From contig NZ_CAKLDM010000003.1 of assembly GCF_921294215.1 (NCBI RefSeq), positions 124,001-188,000 of the forward strand: a stretch of 64,000 bases of DNA. The letters run 5' to 3'. The position numbers and the translations under genes were made by a program. Source of the stretch: Vibrio marisflavi CECT 7928. Its GTDB lineage: Bacteria > Pseudomonadota > Gammaproteobacteria > Enterobacterales > Vibrionaceae. Under the pieces are notes generated by a model that saw only the letters and a list, made by a program, of their open reading frames with translations, had not been told where the DNA came from and did no database searches. Of the stretch, positions 1 through 11,128 are shown piece by piece (position 1 is the stretch's first letter; each line of letters starts with the position of its first letter).

Positions 1-150
1 TCGGATGACGTTAACGGCCGTACTAAGATGTATAAGAACATCGTAGACGGTAACCACAGTATGGAACCTGGTATGCCTGAATCGTTCAACGTATTGTTGA
101 AAGAGATCCGCTCACTAGGTATCAATATTGAGCTAGAAGACGAAGAATAA
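1..150 (+). CDS. rpoB: RNA polymerase beta subunit, C-terminal end only
   Basis: The window opens inside this gene; the first base is codon position 1 and 49 codons plus TAA remain. The tail contains [15 protein letters not shown] and ends LEDEE, the conserved C-terminus of the beta subunit that packs against beta prime and forms part of the clamp base of RNA polymerase. It lies 84 bases upstream of rpoC in the same direction, the standard rpoBC arrangement. The identity is certain; only the 5' part lies outside the window. Confidence 0.97.
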   Translation, partial: SDDVNGRTKMYKNIVDGNHSMEPGMPESFNVLLKEIRSLGINIELEDEE

Positions 151-189
151 TCCCTTCTTTCTTTATTGAGAAAAGCGATTATCTGGTAG

Positions 190-212
190 AAAGGCGCTCG
201 CCGAGCGCCTTT
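190..212 (+). terminator. rpoB-rpoC intergenic hairpin
   Basis: A perfect 10-base-pair stem (AAAGGCGCTC, loop GCC, GAGCGCCTTT) sits between rpoB and rpoC and ends in four T. It looks like a short intrinsic terminator or an attenuating/RNA-processing hairpin. Since rpoC has no evident promoter of its own and must be co-transcribed, full termination here is unlikely; partial read-through or RNase processing is the more plausible role (inference). Confidence 0.6.
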
Positions 213-234
213 TAACTCCTTACAGGAGCTGAAT

Positions 235-3200
235 GTGAAAGACTTATTAAACTTTCTAAAAGCACAGCATAAGACCGAAGAATTTGATGCAATCAAAATC
301 GGTCTTTCTTCACCTGACATGATCCGTTCATGGTCATTCGGTGAAGTGAAAAAACCTGAAACGATCAACTATCGTACGTTCAAGCCAGAGCGCGATGGTC
401 TGTTCTGTGCGCGTATTTTCGGTCCAGTAAAAGACTACGAATGTCTTTGCGGAAAATACAAGCGTCTGAAACACCGTGGTGTTATCTGTGAGAAGTGTGG
501 CGTTGAAGTTACACAAACTAAAGTTCGTCGTGACCGCATGGGCCACATCGAGCTAGCTTCTCCAGTAGCTCATATCTGGTTCCTAAAATCGCTACCGTCT
601 CGTATCGGTCTATTAATGGATATCCCTCTACGTGATATCGAACGCGTACTTTACTTTGAAATGTACGTAGTGACTGAGCCAGGCATGACAGATCTAGAAA
701 AAGGTCAAATGTTGACTGAAGAAGAGTATCTAGATCGTCTGGAAGAGTGGGGTGATGAATTCACTGCTAAGATGGGTGCGGAAGCAATCAAAGACTTGCT
801 TTCAACAATGGACCTAAATCAAGAAGCAGAAGAAATGCGCGAAGAGCTAGAGTCTACAAGCTCTGAAACTAAGCGTAAGAAAATCACTAAGCGTCTGAAG
901 CTAGTAGAAGCGTTTATTCAATCTGGTAACAACCCAGAGTGGATGATCCTAACGGTTCTACCTGTTCTGCCGCCAGATCTACGTCCATTGGTACCACTAG
1001 ATGGTGGCCGTTTTGCGACGTCTGATCTTAACGACCTATACCGTCGTGTAATCAACCGTAACAACCGTTTGAAGCGTCTTCTAGAGCTAGCTGCTCCGGA
1101 CATCATCGTACGTAACGAAAAGCGTATGTTGCAAGAGTCTGTTGATGCCCTTCTAGATAACGGCCGTCGCGGTCGTGCTATCACTGGTTCTAACAAGCGT
1201 CCTCTGAAATCTCTTGCTGATATGATCAAGGGTAAACAAGGGCGTTTCCGTCAGAACCTTCTTGGTAAGCGTGTTGACTACTCAGGCCGTTCTGTAATCA
1301 CAGTAGGTCCATACCTTCGTCTACACCAGTGTGGTCTTCCTAAGAAGATGGCACTTGAGCTATTCAAACCATTTATCTACAGCAAGCTAGAAACTCGTGG
1401 CATGGCGACGACAATCAAAGCTGCGAAGAAAATGGTAGAGCGCGAAGAAGCGATCGTTTGGGATATCCTAGACGAAGTGATTCGTGAACACCCAGTACTA
1501 TTGAACCGTGCACCAACACTTCACCGTCTTGGTATTCAGGCGTTCGAACCAGTACTAATCGAAGGTAAAGCGATTCAGCTACACCCACTTGTGTGTGCGG
1601 CGTATAACGCGGACTTCGATGGTGACCAAATGGCGGTTCACGTGCCTCTAACTCTAGAAGCACAGCTTGAAGCTCGTACACTGATGATGTCGACAAACAA
1701 CATTCTGTCTCCAGCATCAGGTGATCCTATCATCGTACCTTCTCAGGACGTCGTATTGGGTCTGTACTACATGACTCGAGACAAGATCAACGTTAAAGGT
1801 GAAGGCATGTACCTTTCGGGCCCTGAAGAGGCAGAAAAGGCATACCGCACTAAGAGCGCTGAACTACACGCACGAGTAAAAGTACGTATCACTGAAACAG
1901 TTAAAGACGAAGATGGTATCAGTGTTACTGAAACCAAACTTGTCGATACGACTATCGGTCGTGCCATGCTATGGCAAATCGTACCATCAGGTCTTCCATT
2001 TGCTCTTGTAAACCAAAAGCTTGGTAAGAAGCAGATCTCTACCCTGTTGAACGAGGCATACCGTAAGCTTGGCCTGAAAGATACAGTTATCTTCGCTGAC
2101 CAAATCATGTATACCGGTTTTGCTTATGCAGCACTATCTGGTGTATCTGTTGGTATCGACGATATGGTTGTACCTGCTGCGAAATACACTGAGATTTCAG
2201 AAGCTGAAGAAGAAGTTCGCGAAATTCAAGAACAGTTCCAATCTGGTCTTGTAACTGCGGGTGAGCGCTACAACAAAGTGATCGATATTTGGGCATCGAC
2301 CAACGATCGCGTAGCGAAAGCGATGATGGACAACCTATCTTCTGAAACGGTTGTTAACCGTGACGGTGAAGATGAGCAACAAGAGTCGTTCAACAGCATC
2401 TATATGATGGCTGACTCGGGCGCTCGTGGTTCTGCTGCACAGATTCGTCAGCTAGCGGGTATGCGTGGTCTGATGGCTCGTCCAGATGGCTCAATCATCG
2501 AAACGCCTATCACAGCGAACTTTAAAGAAGGTCTAAACGTACTTCAGTACTTTATCTCAACCCACGGTGCTCGTAAGGGTCTAGCCGATACGGCACTTAA
2601 GACAGCGAACTCCGGTTACTTGACTCGTCGTCTAGTAGACGTTGCGCAAGACGTTGTGGTTACTGAACACGATTGTGGCACTCACGAAGGTGTCGATATG
2701 ATGCCTCATATCGAAGGTGGCGACGTTAAAGTTCCACTGACTGAGCTTGCTCTAGGTCGTGTTGTTGCTGAAGACGTACTGAAGCCTGGTACAGACGAAG
2801 TTCTGATCCCACGTAATACTCTGATTGATGAGAAGTGGTGTCAGATTATGGAAGAGAACTCAGTAGACAGAATGCGAGTTCGTTCTGTTGTTACTTGTGA
2901 CTCTGACTTCGGTTGTTGTGCTCAATGTTACGGTCGTGACCTTGCTCGTGGTCACCTTGTAAACCAAGGTGAAGCAGTAGGTGTTATCGCAGCACAGTCT
3001 ATCGGTGAACCTGGTACACAGCTAACGATGCGTACGTTCCACATCGGTGGTGCAGCATCGACAGCAGCAGCTGAGAACAGCATCCAAGCTAAGACAACAG
3101 GTACTGTTAAGCTTCACAATGCTAAGTTTGTTATCAACAAAGATAAGAAACTGGTTATCACTTCTCGTGCGTCAGAAATGACTATCATCGATGAGTTTGG

Positions 3201-4434
3201 TCGTACCAAAGAGAAGCACAAACTTCCTTACGGCTCTATGCTAAGCAAAGGTGATAACGAGACAGTTGAAGCTGGTGAAACAGTAGCAAACTGGGAAGCG
3301 CACACTATGCCAATCATCACTGAAGTGGCAGGTCGCATCCAGTTTGTAGACATGATTGATGGCGTAACAGTTTCTCGTCAAACTGATGATCTTACTGGTC
3401 TATCTTCAAGTGAAGTAACAGAAGCAGCCGCTCGCCCAGCAGCAGGTAAAGATATGCGTCCAGCTATCAAACTTGTTGATGCGCAGGGTAAAGATGTAAT
3501 GATCCCTGGTACAGATATGCCAGCTCACTACTTCCTACCAGGTAAAGCGATTGTTAACATCGAAGATGGTGCTGAAGTAGGCATTGGTGACACACTATCT
3601 CGTATCCCTCAGAAATCTGGCGGAAACAAAGATATCACCGGTGGTCTTCCTCGCGTTGCTGACCTATTTGAAGCTCGTAAACCTAAAGAGCCTGCAATTC
3701 TTGCTGAGCACACAGGTACGGTTTCATTTGGTAAAGAGACTAAAGGTAAGCGTCGTCTAGTTATCACTCGTGAGGGTGGAGATACTTATGAAGAAATGAT
3801 TCCTAAGCATCGCCAGCTAAACGTGTTTGAAGGTGAGAAGATTGAACGTGGTGATGTAATCGCTGACGGTCCTGAGACTCCACATGACATCCTACGTCTA
3901 CGTGGTATCCACGCTGTGACTCAGTACATCGCAAACGAAGTACAAGAAGTTTACCGCCTGCAAGGTGTTAAAATTAACGACAAGCACATCGAAACGATTG
4001 TTCGTCAAATGCTTCGTAAGTGTACGATTACACATGCTGGTGACTCAGAGTTCCTACCTGGTGAGCAAGTAGAATACTCTCAAGTTAAGATCGCAAACCG
4101 CGCACTTGAAGCAGAAGGCAAAGAGCTGGCTCGTTTCGAACGTGAGATCTTAGGTATTACTAAAGCGTCTCTTGCAACTGAATCGTTCATCTCAGCAGCG
4201 TCGTTCCAAGAAACTACTCGCGTACTAACTGAAGCTGCAGTTTCTGGTAAGCGTGATGATCTACGTGGCTTGAAAGAGAACGTAATTGTTGGTCGTTTGA
4301 TTCCTGCAGGTACAGGTTTCGCATACCACCAAGATCGTCAAACTAAGCGTGAAGAGCCACAAGGTCCTTCCGCTGAGCAAGCTACTGACAATCTAGCGGC
4401 ATTGCTAAACGCTGGTTTCTCTTCTGGAGAATAG
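235..4434 (+). CDS. rpoC: DNA-directed RNA polymerase beta prime subunit
   Basis: Largest subunit of RNA polymerase, carrying the catalytic magnesium. The 1399-residue length fits gammaproteobacterial RpoC. Visible are the N-terminal zinc site (CLCGKYKR then CEKCG, about residues 70-90), the active-site loop NADFDGDQ with Asp460, 462 and 464, the second cysteine cluster ([11 protein letters not shown], near 890-900) and the bridge/trigger region [16 protein letters not shown]. The start is GTG at 235, preceded by AGGAGC at a good distance. It follows rpoB in the same operon and ends in a strong terminator. Confidence 0.99.
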   Translation: MKDLLNFLKAQHKTEEFDAIKIGLSSPDMIRSWSFGEVKKPETINYRTFKPERDGLFCARIFGPVKDYECLCGKYKRLKHRGVICEKCGVEVTQTKVRRDRMGHIELASPVAHIWFLKSLPSRIGLLMDIPLRDIERVLYFEMYVVTEPGMTDLEKGQMLTEEEYLDRLEEWGDEFTAKMGAEAIKDLLSTMDLNQEAEEMREELESTSSETKRKKITKRLKLVEAFIQSGNNPEWMILTVLPVLPPDLRPLVPLDGGRFATSDLNDLYRRVINRNNRLKRLLELAAPDIIVRNEKRMLQESVDALLDNGRRGRAITGSNKRPLKSLADMIKGKQGRFRQNLLGKRVDYSGRSVITVGPYLRLHQCGLPKKMALELFKPFIYSKLETRGMATTIKAAKKMVEREEAIVWDILDEVIREHPVLLNRAPTLHRLGIQAFEPVLIEGKAIQLHPLVCAAYNADFDGDQMAVHVPLTLEAQLEARTLMMSTNNILSPASGDPIIVPSQDVVLGLYYMTRDKINVKGEGMYLSGPEEAEKAYRTKSAELHARVKVRITETVKDEDGISVTETKLVDTTIGRAMLWQIVPSGLPFALVNQKLGKKQISTLLNEAYRKLGLKDTVIFADQIMYTGFAYAALSGVSVGIDDMVVPAAKYTEISEAEEEVREIQEQFQSGLVTAGERYNKVIDIWASTNDRVAKAMMDNLSSETVVNRDGEDEQQESFNSIYMMADSGARGSAAQIRQLAGMRGLMARPDGSIIETPITANFKEGLNVLQYFISTHGARKGLADTALKTANSGYLTRRLVDVAQDVVVTEHDCGTHEGVDMMPHIEGGDVKVPLTELALGRVVAEDVLKPGTDEVLIPRNTLIDEKWCQIMEENSVDRMRVRSVVTCDSDFGCCAQCYGRDLARGHLVNQGEAVGVIAAQSIGEPGTQLTMRTFHIGGAASTAAAENSIQAKTTGTVKLHNAKFVINKDKKLVITSRASEMTIIDEFGRTKEKHKLPYGSMLSKGDNETVEAGETVANWEAHTMPIITEVAGRIQFVDMIDGVTVSRQTDDLTGLSSSEVTEAAARPAAGKDMRPAIKLVDAQGKDVMIPGTDMPAHYFLPGKAIVNIEDGAEVGIGDTLSRIPQKSGGNKDITGGLPRVADLFEARKPKEPAILAEHTGTVSFGKETKGKRRLVITREGGDTYEEMIPKHRQLNVFEGEKIERGDVIADGPETPHDILRLRGIHAVTQYIANEVQEVYRLQGVKINDKHIETIVRQMLRKCTITHAGDSEFLPGEQVEYSQVKIANRALEAEGKELARFEREILGITKASLATESFISAASFQETTRVLTEAAVSGKRDDLRGLKENVIVGRLIPAGTGFAYHQDRQTKREEPQGPSAEQATDNLAALLNAGFSSGE

Positions 4435-4454
4435 GCGACATAGCTAAATGCACG

Positions 4455-4482
4455 AAAGGCACCCTAGGGTGCCTTTTCTTTT
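4455..4482 (+). terminator. rpoBC operon terminator
   Basis: Perfect stem AAAGGCACCC / GGGTGCCTTT with a two-base loop, followed by TCTTTT. It lies 20 bases after the rpoC stop and, being symmetric with an A tract upstream, could also serve the convergent rsd gene. Confidence 0.9.
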
Positions 4483-4532
4483 GCTTATTTATTATTCGGA
4501 GTTACTTAAATCTTTGAGTTCTAGGTTATCGT

Positions 4533-5021
4533 CTATGCGCCTGGTGGAACTGCGAGACTCTCGGCGATCAATTTGATCAGCTCATCTTCGACTTCAAAAC
4601 GTGCTTCAATAATCTCACCCACCAACGATAAGTCGCTATCAAATGACTCTAAACCATCGTCTTGAGTGACAGAGGCATACTTATCGGTAAAGTCTAAAAG
4701 AGGCTCTGTCGTGAGCACTATTTTGCCATAAGCTTGGTTTATTTCATCTGTAGCTTCGAAGCCTGTCGCTTTCCACTTATCCATGACCATATCGTAGATT
4801 TTAAAGTGACCTTCAGAAATATAGTCGACGAGGTGTTGGCAAAATGATTGGAGGGAACTTGGAGTGGGAAGTGTCGTTACAGTGGGTTGGGCTGAACAGG
4901 GTTGCCCGGAGGCCAGTTGACAGTATTTTACGATGACTAATTGCCGAGTTTCTAGCCAGTGGTCTATGACTTCACTGGAGCCACCCCACTGTTCTTGTGT
5001 TTGTTTAAATTTGTTAAGCAT
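4533..5021 (-). CDS. rsd: Anti-sigma-70 factor (regulator of sigma D)
   Basis: Rsd/AlgQ-family protein of 162 residues, the usual family length. Rsd binds region 4 of the housekeeping sigma factor and sequesters it in stationary phase, and in E. coli it is also linked to SpoT and HPr. The N-terminal stretch with WGGSSEVIDHWL followed by RQLVIVKYC is typical. It is convergent with rpoC and divergent from nudC, the same neighbourhood as in E. coli (rsd-nudC-hemE). The ATG start is preceded by AGAGGGCAAGG. Confidence 0.93.
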   Translation of the reverse strand: MLNKFKQTQEQWGGSSEVIDHWLETRQLVIVKYCQLASGQPCSAQPTVTTLPTPSSLQSFCQHLVDYISEGHFKIYDMVMDKWKATGFEATDEINQAYGKIVLTTEPLLDFTDKYASVTQDDGLESFDSDLSLVGEIIEARFEVEDELIKLIAESLAVPPGA

Positions 5022-5205
5022 GGCCTTGCCCTCTTGATCGGAGCATCATTCCTGTGTCCGTTAATTCTTGAAATATAAGAATTTAATAGTGTACAAACTC
5101 ATGTTGTTACTTAAGTTTATAGCTCGAAATGTGATTCGATACAAACTCTGGTAAGAAATTAGATTGCCAGTAAAATGATTAAACTGCAAGCGAAGGGGAA
5201 AGTGT

Positions 5206-6021
5206 ATGTTTAAAAAATATGACGCTGAGCGTGAAGCGTATTGGTGCGTTGTTTCAGGGAATGATATCTGGCTTGAAGATGACAAAATTCCCCTTGGCTC
5301 CGCGTCATCACTGAAGTTGCCCGTGTTAAGTGCAGTCTATATTGGCAAATATAGAGGGAAGCCATTTTATTGGTTGAATGACTCTGATTGTGAGCAAGTA
5401 TTCGAGTTTGTCTCACTGCGCAGCTGCCTGCACTTTGAACAAGAACTTTTCTTACTAGTCAGTAAAGCAATTCAGTACAGTCATATGACACAAACAATGC
5501 GCTTTTGCCCGCAGTGTGGTGGCCGAAATAGTTTAAATCTCAACCATATGGCCATGCAATGCGGGGAGTGCCGTACGTTACACTACCCACGAATATTCCC
5601 ATGTGTAATAGTCGCAATAAGAAGAGAAGATCAGATCTTATTGGCTCAACATGCTCGTCATCGAGATGGTATGTATACCGTTATTGCTGGGTTTCTAGAA
5701 GTTGGCGAAACATTAGAGCAGTGCGTTGAAAGAGAAGTGAAAGAGGAAACAGGGCTCTCTATCAAAAATATCCGCTATTTTGGCAGTCAGCCCTGGGCGT
5801 TTCCTTCCAGCATGATGATGGCTTTTTTTGCAGAGTATTGCTCTGGTAATATTACCCCCGACTATGCCGAGATAAATAACGCAGATTGGTTTAATATTGG
5901 TGATCTTCCAACCCTTGCTCCTAAAGGAACGATTGCTCGGGAGATGATTGAGACGATGGTGGAAGAGATTAATGGTCGGCAACAGAAAGAAAAAAACCCT
6001 CCGAGAGGAGGGGGTAAGTAA
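5206..6021 (+). CDS. nudC: NAD-capped RNA hydrolase / NADH pyrophosphatase
   Basis: Nudix hydrolase that removes the NAD cap from RNA 5' ends and cleaves NADH to NMNH and AMP. A four-cysteine zinc site (CPQCGG near residue 100, then CGEC) precedes the Nudix box, which begins GFLEVGE and contains REVKEETG. The NudC signature that follows reads SQPWAFPSS where the consensus is SQPWPFPxS, a Pro to Ala change in the substrate-recognition motif. The length of 271 residues is close to E. coli NudC. The last codons form a small CCCTCC/GGAGGG hairpin. Confidence 0.95.
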   Translation: MFKKYDAEREAYWCVVSGNDIWLEDDKIPLGSASSLKLPVLSAVYIGKYRGKPFYWLNDSDCEQVFEFVSLRSCLHFEQELFLLVSKAIQYSHMTQTMRFCPQCGGRNSLNLNHMAMQCGECRTLHYPRIFPCVIVAIRREDQILLAQHARHRDGMYTVIAGFLEVGETLEQCVEREVKEETGLSIKNIRYFGSQPWAFPSSMMMAFFAEYCSGNITPDYAEINNADWFNIGDLPTLAPKGTIAREMIETMVEEINGRQQKEKNPPRGGGK

Positions 6022-6234
6022 GATGTCGTTATGAGATGCTGAGTATTAAATACTCAGATTATTATTTTAGTTTTCGCTAGCAGCGCAATTTTTATCACTG
6101 TTGTTCTGCTCAGGCAATTTATGTCGATATTTTAAACTCTAGAACATGATCTAGGTAGCAAAGCCTAAATCTACGCCGACATATTCGGTGATAAAATGGC
6201 GACGAAAAACACTTCTGGATATTGGAAAAACACA

Positions 6235-7302
6235 ATGACAAATTTAAAGAATGATCGTTATCTAAGAGCATTATTAAAACAGCCTGTCGATTACACCCCG
6301 GTATGGATGATGCGCCAAGCAGGTCGCTACTTACCTGAGTACAGAGAAACACGCGCAATAGCGGGTGATTTTATGTCATTGTGTAAAAATGCTGAGTTAG
6401 CTTCAGAGGTGACTTTACAGCCTTTAAAACGATTCCCACTTGATGCAGCAATTCTATTTTCGGATATCTTGACTATCCCTGATGCAATGGGATTAGGGCT
6501 GTATTTTGAAGCTGGTGAGGGGCCTAAGTTTCGTAATCCGATCACTTGCAAAGCAGACGTAGATAAAATCGGCATCCCTGATCCAGAGGGCGAGTTGCAG
6601 TATGTGATGAATGCGGTGCGTCAAATTCGTAAAGATCTGCAAGGTGAAGTTCCACTGATTGGCTTTTCCGGTAGCCCTTGGACACTTGCGACTTATATGG
6701 TTGAAGGTGGTAGTTCAAAAGCGTTTACCAAAATCAAGAAGATGATGTATGCAGAGCCTGCAACCCTTCATGCTCTTTTAGATAAGCTCGCAGATAGTGT
6801 CATTGATTACCTTAACGCGCAAATAAAAGCAGGCGCACAGGCTGTGATGGTATTTGATACTTGGGGTGGTGTGTTGACGCCTAGAGACTATCAAGAGTTC
6901 TCTTTGCAATATATGCACAAAATTGTCGATGGCCTAATTAGGCATAATGAAGATAGACAGGTGCCGGTAACGCTATTTACCAAAAATGGTGGTATGTGGC
7001 TTGAGAAAATTGCTGATACCGGTTGTGACGCTGTTGGGCTAGATTGGACTATTGATATTTCTAATGCTAAGGCGCGTGTTGGCGATAAAGTAGCTCTGCA
7101 GGGGAATATGGATCCTTCGATTCTTTACGCTCCAAAAGAGAGAATCCATCAAGAAGTTTCCACTATCTTAGAAGGGGTTGGACAAGGTAATACTGGCCAC
7201 GTATTTAACCTTGGGCATGGTATACACCTTGATGTTCCGCCAGAAAACGCAGGTATTTTTGTGGATGCTGTTCACGAATTATCAAAACCTTATCACAAAT
7301 AA
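6235..7302 (+). CDS. hemE: Uroporphyrinogen III decarboxylase
   Basis: Cytosolic haem-pathway enzyme that decarboxylates the four acetate arms of uroporphyrinogen III to give coproporphyrinogen III. Both family signatures are present: [15 protein letters not shown] near the N-terminus and [13 protein letters not shown] near residue 140. An in-frame ATG lies at 6196, but the start at 6235 ([10 protein letters not shown]) gives 355 residues, the family length, with GGA about ten bases upstream. It follows nudC as in E. coli. The 170-base gap before it suggests its own promoter. Confidence 0.97.
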   Translation: MTNLKNDRYLRALLKQPVDYTPVWMMRQAGRYLPEYRETRAIAGDFMSLCKNAELASEVTLQPLKRFPLDAAILFSDILTIPDAMGLGLYFEAGEGPKFRNPITCKADVDKIGIPDPEGELQYVMNAVRQIRKDLQGEVPLIGFSGSPWTLATYMVEGGSSKAFTKIKKMMYAEPATLHALLDKLADSVIDYLNAQIKAGAQAVMVFDTWGGVLTPRDYQEFSLQYMHKIVDGLIRHNEDRQVPVTLFTKNGGMWLEKIADTGCDAVGLDWTIDISNAKARVGDKVALQGNMDPSILYAPKERIHQEVSTILEGVGQGNTGHVFNLGHGIHLDVPPENAGIFVDAVHELSKPYHK

Positions 7303-7415
7303 TTGATCTGTTGCTGAAAACAAGAACCCGTAACATATGAGCTCAAAAACGGCGCTGTACAAAGATTAATAATATTAATAAAGTTAATAATCTAGGGAAG
7401 GGAAGTTATCATTTC

Positions 7416-8087
7416 ATGAAAACCAGAGATAAAATTGTACACGCCGCACTTGAGCTCTTTAATGAACATGGTGAACGCACTATTACAACGAATCACATTG
7501 CGGCTCATATTGATATAAGCCCAGGAAATCTCTATTACCACTTTAGAAATAAACAAGAAATTATACGAGAGATTTTCAAGGAGTATTCTACTGAGCTACT
7601 TGAGCGTTTTGCGCCTTTTGAAGGGAACACGGAAGGCTTAGCGTTATTAAAGCATTACCTAAGTTCTATTTTCTCGTTGATGTGGAAGTATCGCTTTTTC
7701 TACTCTAATTTGCCGGAAATTTTACAGCGAGATAGCCAGCTCCACAGTGATTACATTCAAGTTCAAGAAAAGCTTCAGCTGAATTTGGTCAATATTATTC
7801 AACTGTTTATTGACCTGCGTTTCTTATCTATCCAGAAGTCAGATATTGAAGCATTTGTCACTACACTACATATGATAGTTTGCGGTTGGCTTAGCTATCA
7901 GTCTGCAATGTCTCCACGAATTAAAGTCACCGAGCATGTGATTCATCAAGGAATGCTACACATGATTTGTATGGTTAAACCTAGAGCAACGGAGCTTGGT
8001 CAAAAGCAGCTTGAGCTTCTAGAGGAAGGCGTTACAGCTATGTATGAGCTGAATCAGCCAGCAATGCCAAACAGCATGTCAGCATAA
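7416..8087 (+). CDS. TetR/AcrR family transcriptional regulator
   Basis: A 223-residue one-component regulator. The N-terminal 50 residues form a TetR helix-turn-helix (TITTNHIAAHIDISPGNLYYHF), where the NLYYHF end of the recognition helix is the family hallmark. The rest is helical and divergent, as expected for a ligand and dimer domain. Downstream of hemE after an AT-rich gap holding a near-palindrome ATTAATAATATTAAT at about 7366, a possible autoregulatory site. Its stop is 11 bases from the convergent envC stop. The effector and targets cannot be read from the sequence. Confidence 0.85.
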   Translation: MKTRDKIVHAALELFNEHGERTITTNHIAAHIDISPGNLYYHFRNKQEIIREIFKEYSTELLERFAPFEGNTEGLALLKHYLSSIFSLMWKYRFFYSNLPEILQRDSQLHSDYIQVQEKLQLNLVNIIQLFIDLRFLSIQKSDIEAFVTTLHMIVCGWLSYQSAMSPRIKVTEHVIHQGMLHMICMVKPRATELGQKQLELLEEGVTAMYELNQPAMPNSMSA

Positions 8088-8098
8088 TGTTTCAATAA

Positions 8099-9241
8099 CT
8101 ACTTCGATAACCAAGCAAGCGGGTTTTGTGTTTTACTATTTTTACGAATCTCAAAGTAAAGCGAAGGCTGCGCTTGCCCACCAGTATCACCTGCCAATGC
8201 AATTGTTTCACCCGTGGTAACCTTATCCCCTTCTTTTTTCAGTAGTGTTTGGTTGAACCCATACAATGTCATATAACCTTTACCATGGTCTATGAGTACA
8301 ACTAAACCGTAGCCTCGCAAATAGTCGGAAAAAACAATCGTCCCCGAGCTGACAGCCTTTACAGGCTCTCCATATTTCGCATTGATGACAATACCTTTCC
8401 ATCTTGATAGGCCAGCTTGTGAAGCGCCGTAGCGATGCAATACACGACCTTTTAGCGGCCATGGCAGTCTGCCTTTTTTGCTGGCTAAGCCATTCATTGA
8501 AATCGTCGCTCGTCTCTCAGCTTTGGCTATTTCAGCTTTCAAACGAGTTTCGTTTCTTTGTAGTTCAGACAGGTACACCTTGTCGTTAGAGATATCTTTT
8601 TTTATCTTCTTCAGTGTTCCCTGGCGTTTGGATTGAGTCGACTTGAGTTTGGCAAGCTTATCGGTCTGCTTTTCGAGTAGTTGAGCGGTATTGTCTTTTT
8701 CAAGCTTGAGCTGCTGCTGACTGGTTTCCAAATCTTGCTTGGTATTTTCCAAATCAGTGATGGTCTGCGCACGCTGCTCCGCTAGGAATTGGAAGTATTG
8801 GCTCATGCGATCAGCTTCAGCATCATTATTGAATACAGATGAAGCGGCATCGGCCCGGTCAGTAATATAGTAGGTTTGAATAAGCTCTTTTAGTTTTTCA
8901 CTCTGTTCACGTTTTTGACTTTCTAGCTGCTGAATTTTATTTTCCAGTTGACCAATTTTAGCGTTTGACTGGGCGAGTGAAGATTTGGTTTCACGGATCT
9001 CTTTTTCAAGTTTGCTAATTTGTAGCTCTTGTTGTTTTAAAGACTTCTGTAAGGTGCTAAATTTTTTCTTTTGCGAATTTAGAGAATGTTGCTGGCGAGA
9101 TATTTCGTTTTTGACGCCGCTTAATTCTTTGCGCGATTCAGCATGAACCGTCACTACACATGATGAATAAACCATTGCAAAAGTAAAGAGTAAGCGAGAC
9201 AAGCTTAAACCTAGTTTTCGCGAGGAGGGCAGTTTCATCAT
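8099..9241 (-). CDS. envC: Murein hydrolase activator (divisome)
   Basis: Periplasmic activator recruited by FtsEX that switches on amidases AmiA and AmiB at the septum. A signal peptide (about residues 1-33, ending VHA) is followed by a long coiled coil (about 35-250) and a C-terminal LytM/M23 domain. The LytM zinc ligands are lost: the usual HxGxD region reads KGIVI and the HxH region reads LYF, which is the degenerate state expected of EnvC. Its partner amidase gene amiB lies in the same window. The frame is open to a TTG at 9313, but the Met at 9241 (or 9238) gives a normal signal peptide; neither has a strong ribosome site. Confidence 0.92.
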   Translation of the reverse strand: MMKLPSSRKLGLSLSRLLFTFAMVYSSCVVTVHAESRKELSGVKNEISRQQHSLNSQKKKFSTLQKSLKQQELQISKLEKEIRETKSSLAQSNAKIGQLENKIQQLESQKREQSEKLKELIQTYYITDRADAASSVFNNDAEADRMSQYFQFLAEQRAQTITDLENTKQDLETSQQQLKLEKDNTAQLLEKQTDKLAKLKSTQSKRQGTLKKIKKDISNDKVYLSELQRNETRLKAEIAKAERRATISMNGLASKKGRLPWPLKGRVLHRYGASQAGLSRWKGIVINAKYGEPVKAVSSGTIVFSDYLRGYGLVVLIDHGKGYMTLYGFNQTLLKKEGDKVTTGETIALAGDTGGQAQPSLYFEIRKNSKTQNPLAWLSK

Positions 9242-9376
9242 GGGTGGGGAGATCCGTTTTCTTATAATTTGTCGCTCAGTATAACTAAAGAAAATAGTGA
9301 TAAGAAATAACAATGTAAAAACTTAAATGCCGGAAAGTATAGCTATCTCTAAAAGTGTGATTGATTTATATGACAC

Positions 9377-9413
9377 AAAAAAGCCTTCTAATAAAAATAC
9401 TAGAAGGCTTTTT
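9377..9413 (-). terminator. gpmI terminator
   Basis: Inverted repeat AAAAAGCCTTCTA / TAGAAGGCTTTTT around a ten-base AT loop, 26 bases beyond the gpmI stop on the minus strand. Tracts of A and T on both sides give it a bidirectional look, but the envC start side lies beyond it. Confidence 0.85.
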
Positions 9414-9438
9414 CTTTAGACGATATTTTTGGTGAACG

Positions 9439-10971
9439 TTACTTAATAAGTATGTGACCAGTCATGTCGCTTGGGACTTCAATGCCAGCAAGATCAAGCA
9501 TTGTAGGTGCTAGGTCGGATAGCTTACCATCTGACTTAAATTCAAACTTCTTGTCACCTACGTAAATAAGTGGAACTGGAAGGTTGGTGTGTGCAGTATG
9601 AGTACCACCTGTCTTAGGATCTACCATCATTTCTGCGTTACCGTGGTCAGCAGTGATCAGCATTTGGCCATCAACTTCATTGATAGCTTGAACCACTTTA
9701 CCGATACATGCATCAAGAGCTTCGATTGCCTGCTCTGCTGCATTGTATACACCAGTGTGGCCAACCATATCCGCATTTGGATAGTTACAGATGATAGTGT
9801 CGTACTTACCAGACTTAATAGCAGCAACCAGTTTTTCAGTCAGCTCTGTAGAGCTCATCTCTGGTTGTAAGTCGTAAGTTGCTACTTTCGGAGAAGCAAC
9901 AAGTTGACGTTCTTCACCTTCAAACTCGTTTTCAACGCCACCGTTGAAGAAGAAAGTCACGTGTGCATATTTTTCTGTTTCAGAAATACGTAACTGAGAC
10001 TTACCTTGTTTAGATAGCCATTCACCGTAAGTGTTAGTTAGAGACTCAGCAGGGAAAGCAACAGATAGCGGAATATCTGCCGCGTACTGAGTTAGCATGA
10101 CAAAGTTAACTTCAGGGAAAACTGCACGTTCAAAACCGTCGAATGAAGGTACGAAAGAACGAGTGATTTGGCGAGCACGGTCAGCGCGGTAGTTCATAAA
10201 GATAACAGCGTCGCCGTCTTTAATGCTTGCGTCAGATTGACCTTCTGCTTTGATTGCTGTTGCTTTTACAAATTCGTCATTTTCTTCACGAGAGTATGCA
10301 GCTTCTAAACCAGCTACCGCTGAGTCAAAAGTATACTCTGCTTTTGATTGAGTAAGCAGGTCATAAGCAACTTGTACGCGATCCCAGTTATTGTCACGGT
10401 CCATTGCATAGTAACGACCGATTAAAGAAGCGATGCGACCTTTACCAAGTTTTTCAAATAGCGCGTCAAAGCGTTTCAGCGAGTTTTCTGCACTGCGTGG
10501 TGGTGTATCACGACCATCTAGGAAGCAGTGTAGGTAGATTTCTTTCGCGCCACGTTCTGCTGCCATTTCAACAGCGGCATAAATGTGGTCTTCATGCGAG
10601 TGTACGCCACCTGGAGACATTAGGCCCATAAGGTGAACAGCTTTGCCTGCGCTGATAGCGCTGTCCATTGCTTTTACAAGCGCAGGGTTGTCAAGAAACT
10701 CTTTGTCAGCGATAGACTTAGTGATACGAGTCAGATCTTGATAGACAATTCTGCCTGCACCGATGTTAGTGTGGCCAACTTCAGAGTTACCCATTTGACC
10801 ATCAGGAAGACCTACGTCCATGCCAGATGCTGAGATTAGAGTGTTTGGGTAAGTCGCAACCAGCTCATCCATGGTAGGAGTCTTCGCGTTATTGATTGCA
10901 TTGCTGGAATTGTCTTCACGGTGACCCCACCCGTCAAGAATGACTAGAGCTAATGGCTTCTTAGCTGACAT
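9439..10971 (-). CDS. gpmI: 2,3-bisphosphoglycerate-independent phosphoglycerate mutase
   Basis: Glycolytic and gluconeogenic enzyme interconverting 3- and 2-phosphoglycerate, a two-manganese member of the alkaline phosphatase superfamily. The 510 residues match the family. Visible features are the N-terminal metal site LVILDGWG, the phosphoserine nucleophile loop MGNSEVGH near residue 62, and the C-terminal metal sites [13 protein letters not shown] and TADHGNAE. It stands alone between envC and a transporter gene, with its own terminator. The N-terminus [16 protein letters not shown] is well defined. Confidence 0.97.
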   Translation of the reverse strand: MSAKKPLALVILDGWGHREDNSSNAINNAKTPTMDELVATYPNTLISASGMDVGLPDGQMGNSEVGHTNIGAGRIVYQDLTRITKSIADKEFLDNPALVKAMDSAISAGKAVHLMGLMSPGGVHSHEDHIYAAVEMAAERGAKEIYLHCFLDGRDTPPRSAENSLKRFDALFEKLGKGRIASLIGRYYAMDRDNNWDRVQVAYDLLTQSKAEYTFDSAVAGLEAAYSREENDEFVKATAIKAEGQSDASIKDGDAVIFMNYRADRARQITRSFVPSFDGFERAVFPEVNFVMLTQYAADIPLSVAFPAESLTNTYGEWLSKQGKSQLRISETEKYAHVTFFFNGGVENEFEGEERQLVASPKVATYDLQPEMSSTELTEKLVAAIKSGKYDTIICNYPNADMVGHTGVYNAAEQAIEALDACIGKVVQAINEVDGQMLITADHGNAEMMVDPKTGGTHTAHTNLPVPLIYVGDKKFEFKSDGKLSDLAPTMLDLAGIEVPSDMTGHILIK

Positions 10972-11128
10972 AGATTTTACCTCGTCAAAAATTCAAAGGA
11001 ACTTGGAAAAACAAATTAGCGTAATTTTACTACAGTTTAAAGCGATAACTGTAGGTAAAGATCAATGAATTTCCCATTTAATGGCAAAATTATGGATTTA
11101 GCATAGAAGTCTGTAACTAAATTAGCTC

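Noticed and set aside
334..2296. Several minus-strand open frames of 60-110 codons inside rpoC
   Set aside because: They are shadows of a highly biased, strongly conserved gene; no ribosome sites and no domain patterns.
6196..6234. N-terminal extension of HemE
   Set aside because: The extra 13 codons have no family counterpart; the ATG at 6235 has a ribosome site and gives the normal length.
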